Source of the DNA: Areca catechu
Taxonomy: Eukaryota; Streptophyta; Magnoliopsida; Arecales; Arecaceae
Direction: 5' to 3'
Assembly (NCBI GenBank): GCA_021397845.1
Contig: CM038050.1
Coordinates: forward strand, 8,126,471 to 8,190,470
Length of the DNA: 64,000 nt
In this document: positions 60,614-64,000 of the stretch, in pieces
Position numbering within the stretch: the stretch's first letter is position 1
Layout: each line of letters opens with the position of its first letter
The notes under the pieces: generated by a model
Seen by the model: only the letters and a program-made list of their open reading frames with translations
What the model was told of the DNA's origin: nothing
Databases searched by the model: none
Position numbers and translations under genes: made by a program

Positions 60614-61426
60614 TGTTACAGTAGTAAAAAAATTTATTTGGCCCCGACACAGCATCCTCCTTGGTGGCTGACGTGGCCACGTACTTCTTGGATACCCCCA
60701 AGTCTCCCATCAAAAGAAGATGGTGGCCGCTTGATTTATGAGGAGATTGACCAGGTCGGCACCTTGGCCATGTACTTCGCCACCTCGGCCCTACCTCGGC
60801 CATGCACTTCGCCATCTCGACCATGCACTTCAGCACCTCGGCCAGTCCACTTCGGCCGGGAGTCTAGCTTCTTGGTGGCTCAGCCCGCATCCCAGTCCGG
60901 AGCTAGGGTCACGTCTGCAACAAGACCATGCCCAGGTCAGCACCAGCTTGGCATGCCTTCGGCATGCCCACGGCGTGCCTGAGGATGCCCCTGCTCCACC
61001 CGCGGTCCAACGCTTCCGCCCGCGGCACGACCGCGCTAGGGTCACGCCCGCGCCAGGGCCTATGCCAAGAAGAACACGCCTCCCTGAACGACAAGGGTCG
61101 CTCGTGTACATAAGACCAGCATGAAAAGGTAAGGGGAGGTAAGAGATGACAAACTCTCTTCAGTCCTGCATTGCCTCTATTCTTATCACCCTTTAGAAGC
61201 AGAGAGTTCTCCAAGCTCTCTACCTTAGAGGTCTTTTGTTCCCCTCGATCGTCTCACTGACTTGATCATTGGAGTGTATTTGCCGGAATCCCCGGCCCAG
61301 GTCTCCCCTATTTTGCAGGTCTGCTCGACTAAAGGAGCCGATTCACGAGGCCGGGAGCCGAGCGTCCAGCGGGAGGGACCCAACGCACCAGAGCTACGGG
61401 CCATGACGATCCAGGTGGTAATAGAA
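60614..61426 (+). repeat. 5' LTR of the non-autonomous retrotransposon
   Basis: It begins TGTTACAGTAGTAAAAAAAT and carries an array of CACCTCGGCCATGCACTTCG units (about 60755-60855). A TGACTTGATCATTGGAGTGT / CCGGAATCCCCGGCC block (about 61258-61300) is shared with the solo LTRs elsewhere in this window. The 3' border is placed just before the primer-binding-site-like sequence at 61427. A canonical CA end is not obvious (AATAGA), so the last few bases are uncertain. Confidence 0.8.
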
Positions 61427-61444
61427 TGACGCGCCAGGTAGGGA
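61427..61444 (+). other. Putative primer-binding site
   Basis: TGACGCGCCAGGTAGGGA follows the LTR directly. It resembles the TGGCGCGCCAGGTAGGGG-type sequence found at this place in many plant Ty3/Gypsy-related elements. The cognate tRNA was not determined. Confidence 0.55.
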
Positions 61445-61789
61445 GCAGATCAAAGCTCCTCAGCAGGTGGACAATAGTAGCCACCTTCATCCTCTACCCT
61501 CGGGGGCAGACTAGGGGCATGAGGATGGGGGCACGGAAGCTCCCCCCTCTCCCGAGCCTTAGGGAGTGGTCTCGAGAAAAAGTTTCGAGCCCGAAGGGGC
61601 ATCATCATCACGGCAAGATTAAACGGTGAATGTCCAAACCCACCCCAATGCCATGGATGGCTGGCCGCATAGGTTCCAAAAAAAAAAAAGAGAAAGAAAA
61701 GAAAAGGAAAAAGGAAGAAGAAGAGAAGAGGAGAAGGAAAAAGGGTCTAATCATAGTATTCATTCTCGTAGTCTTGTAAAAACACCGGG

Positions 61790-62280
61790 CACTTTCCATG
61801 CAACAGAGATTTATTCTCCCGTTCAACGGAGTCCTCTTCTCCCGTGCAACGGAGATCTATTCTCCATGCAACGGAATCCTCTTCCCCCATACGGAGATCT
61901 ATTCTCCCATGCAGCGGAGCCTTGTTCTCCCATGCAGAGGAGTCATATTCTTTCCTAAGGTAACTCCTTTTTTCGTTATCTTCGCAATATAAAAAAAAAC
62001 TGTGCTTCAGTCTTGCAGGAAGAGCTCCTACATCATCATTGACGGAGGTCCATCCTTCCGTGCAACGGAGTCTTACACTCCCATGCAACGGAGCTCTCTC
62101 CCATGCAACAGGATCTCATTCTTTCCATGCAACAGAGCTCTCTCCCATGCAACGGAGCCTCAGGCTCCCAGGCAATAGGGTCTCATTCCTCCGATGTAAC
62201 GGAGTTCCATGCTCCCATGCAACGGAGCCTCATGCTCCCACGCAACATACCCATCTTCTGCCACGTAAGGGAGTCCCATT
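61790..62280. repeat. CCATGCAACGGAG tandem array
   Basis: About 20 degenerate units of CTCCCATGCAACGGAGYCT and similar, 20-35 bp apart, occur in two blocks (about 61795-61950 and 62050-62260). The separating stretch contains TTTCGTTATCTTCGCAATAT. Confidence 0.85.
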
Positions 62281-62489
62281 CTCTCCTGAGATGGTGGTCG
62301 GCGATTTAATTCTAGCCTTCTCAAGGAAGAAATATGTTTTTCATGATCGGAGCTCAACAGGTAACTTCTTTCTCTGCTATATTTATAACATGAAAAACTG
62401 TGTTTCAGTTCTACAAGAAAGGCTCATATACTACCATCAAGAGCAAGCACTACAATCCGTCAGAGCCTGTTACTGCCCGTAAGAATTCT

Positions 62490-62835
62490 TGATAAAATCC
62501 CAGAGTCCAATCCGGATGAAAGATCGGAACCTAGTTCTAGCACAACAGCCCAGAGTTCAGTCCTGATGGAAGCCCGGAACCCAGTTCCGGTACAAAATCC
62601 CGGAGTTCAGTCTGGAAGATGCCACGGAACCTAGTTCTGGCATGAAATCTCAGAGTTCGGTCCGAAAGATGCCACGGAACCCAGTTCTGGCATGAAATCC
62701 CGGAGTCCAGTCCGGATGAAAGCCCGAAATCCGTTCTGGCACAACAGCCCGGAGTCTAGTTCGGATGAAAGCCCGGAATCCAGTTCTGGCACAACAGCTT
62801 GGAGTTTAGTCCGGATAGAAGCCCAGAAACCCCAG
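62490..62835. repeat. About 60-bp tandem array
   Basis: Units of the form CCCGGAGTCCAGTCCGGATG then AAAGCCCGGAACCCAGTTCTGGCACAACAG are repeated about six times, with variants such as GAAGATGCCACGGAACC. The array is non-coding despite open frames on both strands. Confidence 0.85.
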
Positions 62836-62899
62836 CACCTCAAGACCGGAAATCCCGGCACCTCAAGATGGGAAATGCCAAAAGTCCTGCATCAAAGCC

Positions 62900-63085
62900 A
62901 GGAAGCTTCTGAAGCTCCTCAATCAAGCCGAGCTGAAGTCAAGCTCCTCAATCAAGCCAAGCTGAAGTCAAGCTCCTCAATCAAGCCGAGTTGAACTTAA
63001 GCTCCTCACTGGGGCCAAGCTTCCCACTGAAGTCCAGCTTTTTACTGAGACCAAGCTCCCTGCTGAGGTCAAACTTCTATTTGAA
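62900..63085. repeat. About 30-bp AAGCTCCTCAATCAAGCC array
   Basis: Units of AAGCTCCTCAATCAAGCCGAG and CTGAAGTC, about 30 bp each, are repeated about six times with growing divergence towards the 3' side (ACTGAGACCAAGCTCC forms). Confidence 0.8.
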
Positions 63086-63314
63086 ATAAAGAGTACTAAC
63101 CCCCCACCATGGCCAGGGAAGGCAGCGACAAGATGCGATTCCCAAAAGGTGGAAGAAGGGAAGGCCCCATCACCTCATGCACACCATACAAAGACAAAGA
63201 GTGGGATTTCATCCTCTACTCCATGCAAGTCTAATGCAAATAGTGATCCGTCACTCCATGCAACATAGGCATTGGACGGTACAGAGTTTGCAAGTGCATA
63301 CACTATACTGCTCT

Positions 63315-63480
63315 CCTCTTGGAGTCGAACTCCTGCTCCTTGAGTTCCTCCCCCAGGATGGCTCCCCCGAGGTCGAGCATCTGGCTGGAGTCAAACTCCT
63401 GCTCCTTGAGTTCCACATCCAGGATGGCTCCCCTGAGGTCGAGCATCTGGCCATAGTCGATCTCTCTCTCTTGCTCCTTA
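63315..63480. repeat. 66-bp tandem duplication
   Basis: GGAGTCGAACTCCTGCTCCT (63321) recurs as GGAGTCAAACTCCTGCTCCT at 63387. It is followed in both cases by TGAGTTCC, CCAGGATGGCTCCCC and GAGGTCGAGCATCTGGC. A third, diverged unit continues to about 63500. Confidence 0.85.
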
Positions 63481-63956
63481 AGCTTCTTCAGCCAGGATGG
63501 CCCCCATCGTCCAGCGACTTCTATGCCTTCACCAAAGGTTCTGACAGATACTCTGTGCTCGGCCATGGTGACTATATGCCTGATCATATATGTGTGCACC
63601 CAAGTTGTGCACCTTACCAACCTCTTCCTCCACGGCACTGCCTTCTATCCGGTCAAAGAGGAGTCAGACTAAAGTGCTAGCACCATCATAATGCAACCTT
63701 CAGTCAAAGTACCTACGGGCAAGTAAGTTTCAGAAATACCACCTTCTACTTTGTTTTGCAGGCCACTCCCTATTCACGAAGAGGATAGGCAGACTCAATG
63801 CCTTCATTTAGGCTCTTAAAGATTGATGGCTAACCTTCGATAAGTTCAGTTCCATCTAGCAACTGACTTCTTGCAACCAGTATAGAGCCCGCTAAGGCAC
63901 AGAGCCAAATGGATAATAGTACTCCCTTTATCCAAAACGTTGACGTTTTAGACTCA

Positions 63957-63971
63957 GGGAGTAGGGGCAAC
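63957..63971 (+). other. Polypurine tract before the 3' LTR
   Basis: GGGAGTAGGGGCAAC directly precedes TGTTATAGTAG, the start of the 3' LTR. This is the expected place and composition for a plus-strand priming site. Confidence 0.75.
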
Positions 63972-64000
63972 TGTTATAGTAGTAAAAAAATTCATTCGGC
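63972..64000 (+). repeat. Start of the 3' LTR, cut by the window edge
   Basis: TGTTATAGTAGTAAAAAAAT and the next nine bases repeat the start of the 5' LTR at 60614 with about three differences. The rest lies outside the window. Confidence 0.85.

Larger units (their letters stand above)
60614..64000 (+). mobile_element. Non-autonomous LTR retrotransposon, truncated by the window edge
   Basis: A 5' LTR (60614 to about 61426), a primer-site-like ACGCGCCAGGTAGGGAG, about 2.5 kb of internal DNA, a purine-rich GGGAGTAGGGG before 63972 and the first 29 bp of the 3' LTR are present in the correct order. The interior shows no gag, protease, reverse transcriptase, RNase H or integrase motif. It is filled with four different tandem arrays, so the element would depend on proteins supplied by another element (LARD/TRIM-like in design). 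The two LTR starts differ at only three of 29 visible bases (ACAG versus ATAG, TTT versus TTC, TTGG versus TCGG). The open frame at 63177-63680 (167 codons) has no recognised domain. Confidence 0.85.

Noticed and set aside
61790..62830. CRISPR-like regularly spaced repeats
   Set aside because: Units are degenerate and adjoin one another without unique spacers, and the setting is a plant nuclear retrotransposon.
63177..63680. 167-codon frame near the end of the retrotransposon
   Set aside because: Part of it is the 66-bp repeat, no domain is recognisable and it lacks a plausible retroviral neighbour, so I do not call it a gene.

Overview
This is nuclear DNA from a flowering plant. Genes have GT/AG introns, promoters carry telo-box (AAACCCTA) and TATA-like motifs, and most of the rest is retrotransposon and MITE debris. 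The proteins look like their monocot counterparts, and a palm-like monocot is my best guess, but the window does not settle the species.

Layout. 1-9.1 kb is gene-poor: a solo LTR (3351-4506), a decayed RNase H fragment and a minisatellite. 9.1-15.2 kb (+) is an IQ67-domain (IQD) gene of five coding exons. 17.2-21.3 kb (-) is the TIM14/PAM18 J-protein gene of the mitochondrial import motor. 21.6-25.3 kb holds nested MITE/hAT elements and a 104-bp tandem duplication. 25.4-29.4 kb (+) is an EF-1alpha gene (copy A) with a 2.1-kb leader intron that contains a decayed plastid tRNA-Arg copy. 30.2-33.6 kb is a pair of AT-rich repeats, one split by a solo LTR. 34.9-41.8 kb (+) is a second EF-1alpha locus (copy B): its promoter and leader exon are duplicated, its leader intron carries a 2.2-kb solo LTR, and its coding sequence is broken. 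43.2-47.9 kb (-) is a complete PDIL5-1 thioredoxin-fold gene. 48.7-59.6 kb is a decayed Mutator-like (MULE) region with a DUF1985/Ulp1-type gene on + and a FAR1-type transposase on -, facing each other. It contains two nested solo LTRs and flanking ~170-bp tandem arrays. 60.6-64.0 kb is an LTR retrotransposon without recognisable gag-pol that runs off the window.

The host genes are unrelated housekeeping or signalling genes (translation elongation, mitochondrial import, ER redox folding, calmodulin binding) and form no cluster. Two themes stand out. First, six single-base deletions, each at or beside a short run of identical bases, break otherwise perfect IQD, TIM14 and EF-1alpha A reading frames, which points to consensus errors rather than gene death. 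Second, EF-1alpha B looks partly overwritten by copy A in exon 2 and then damaged in a different way. The least ordinary biology is the MULE region that pairs a FAR1-type transposase with a SUMO-protease-like gene.
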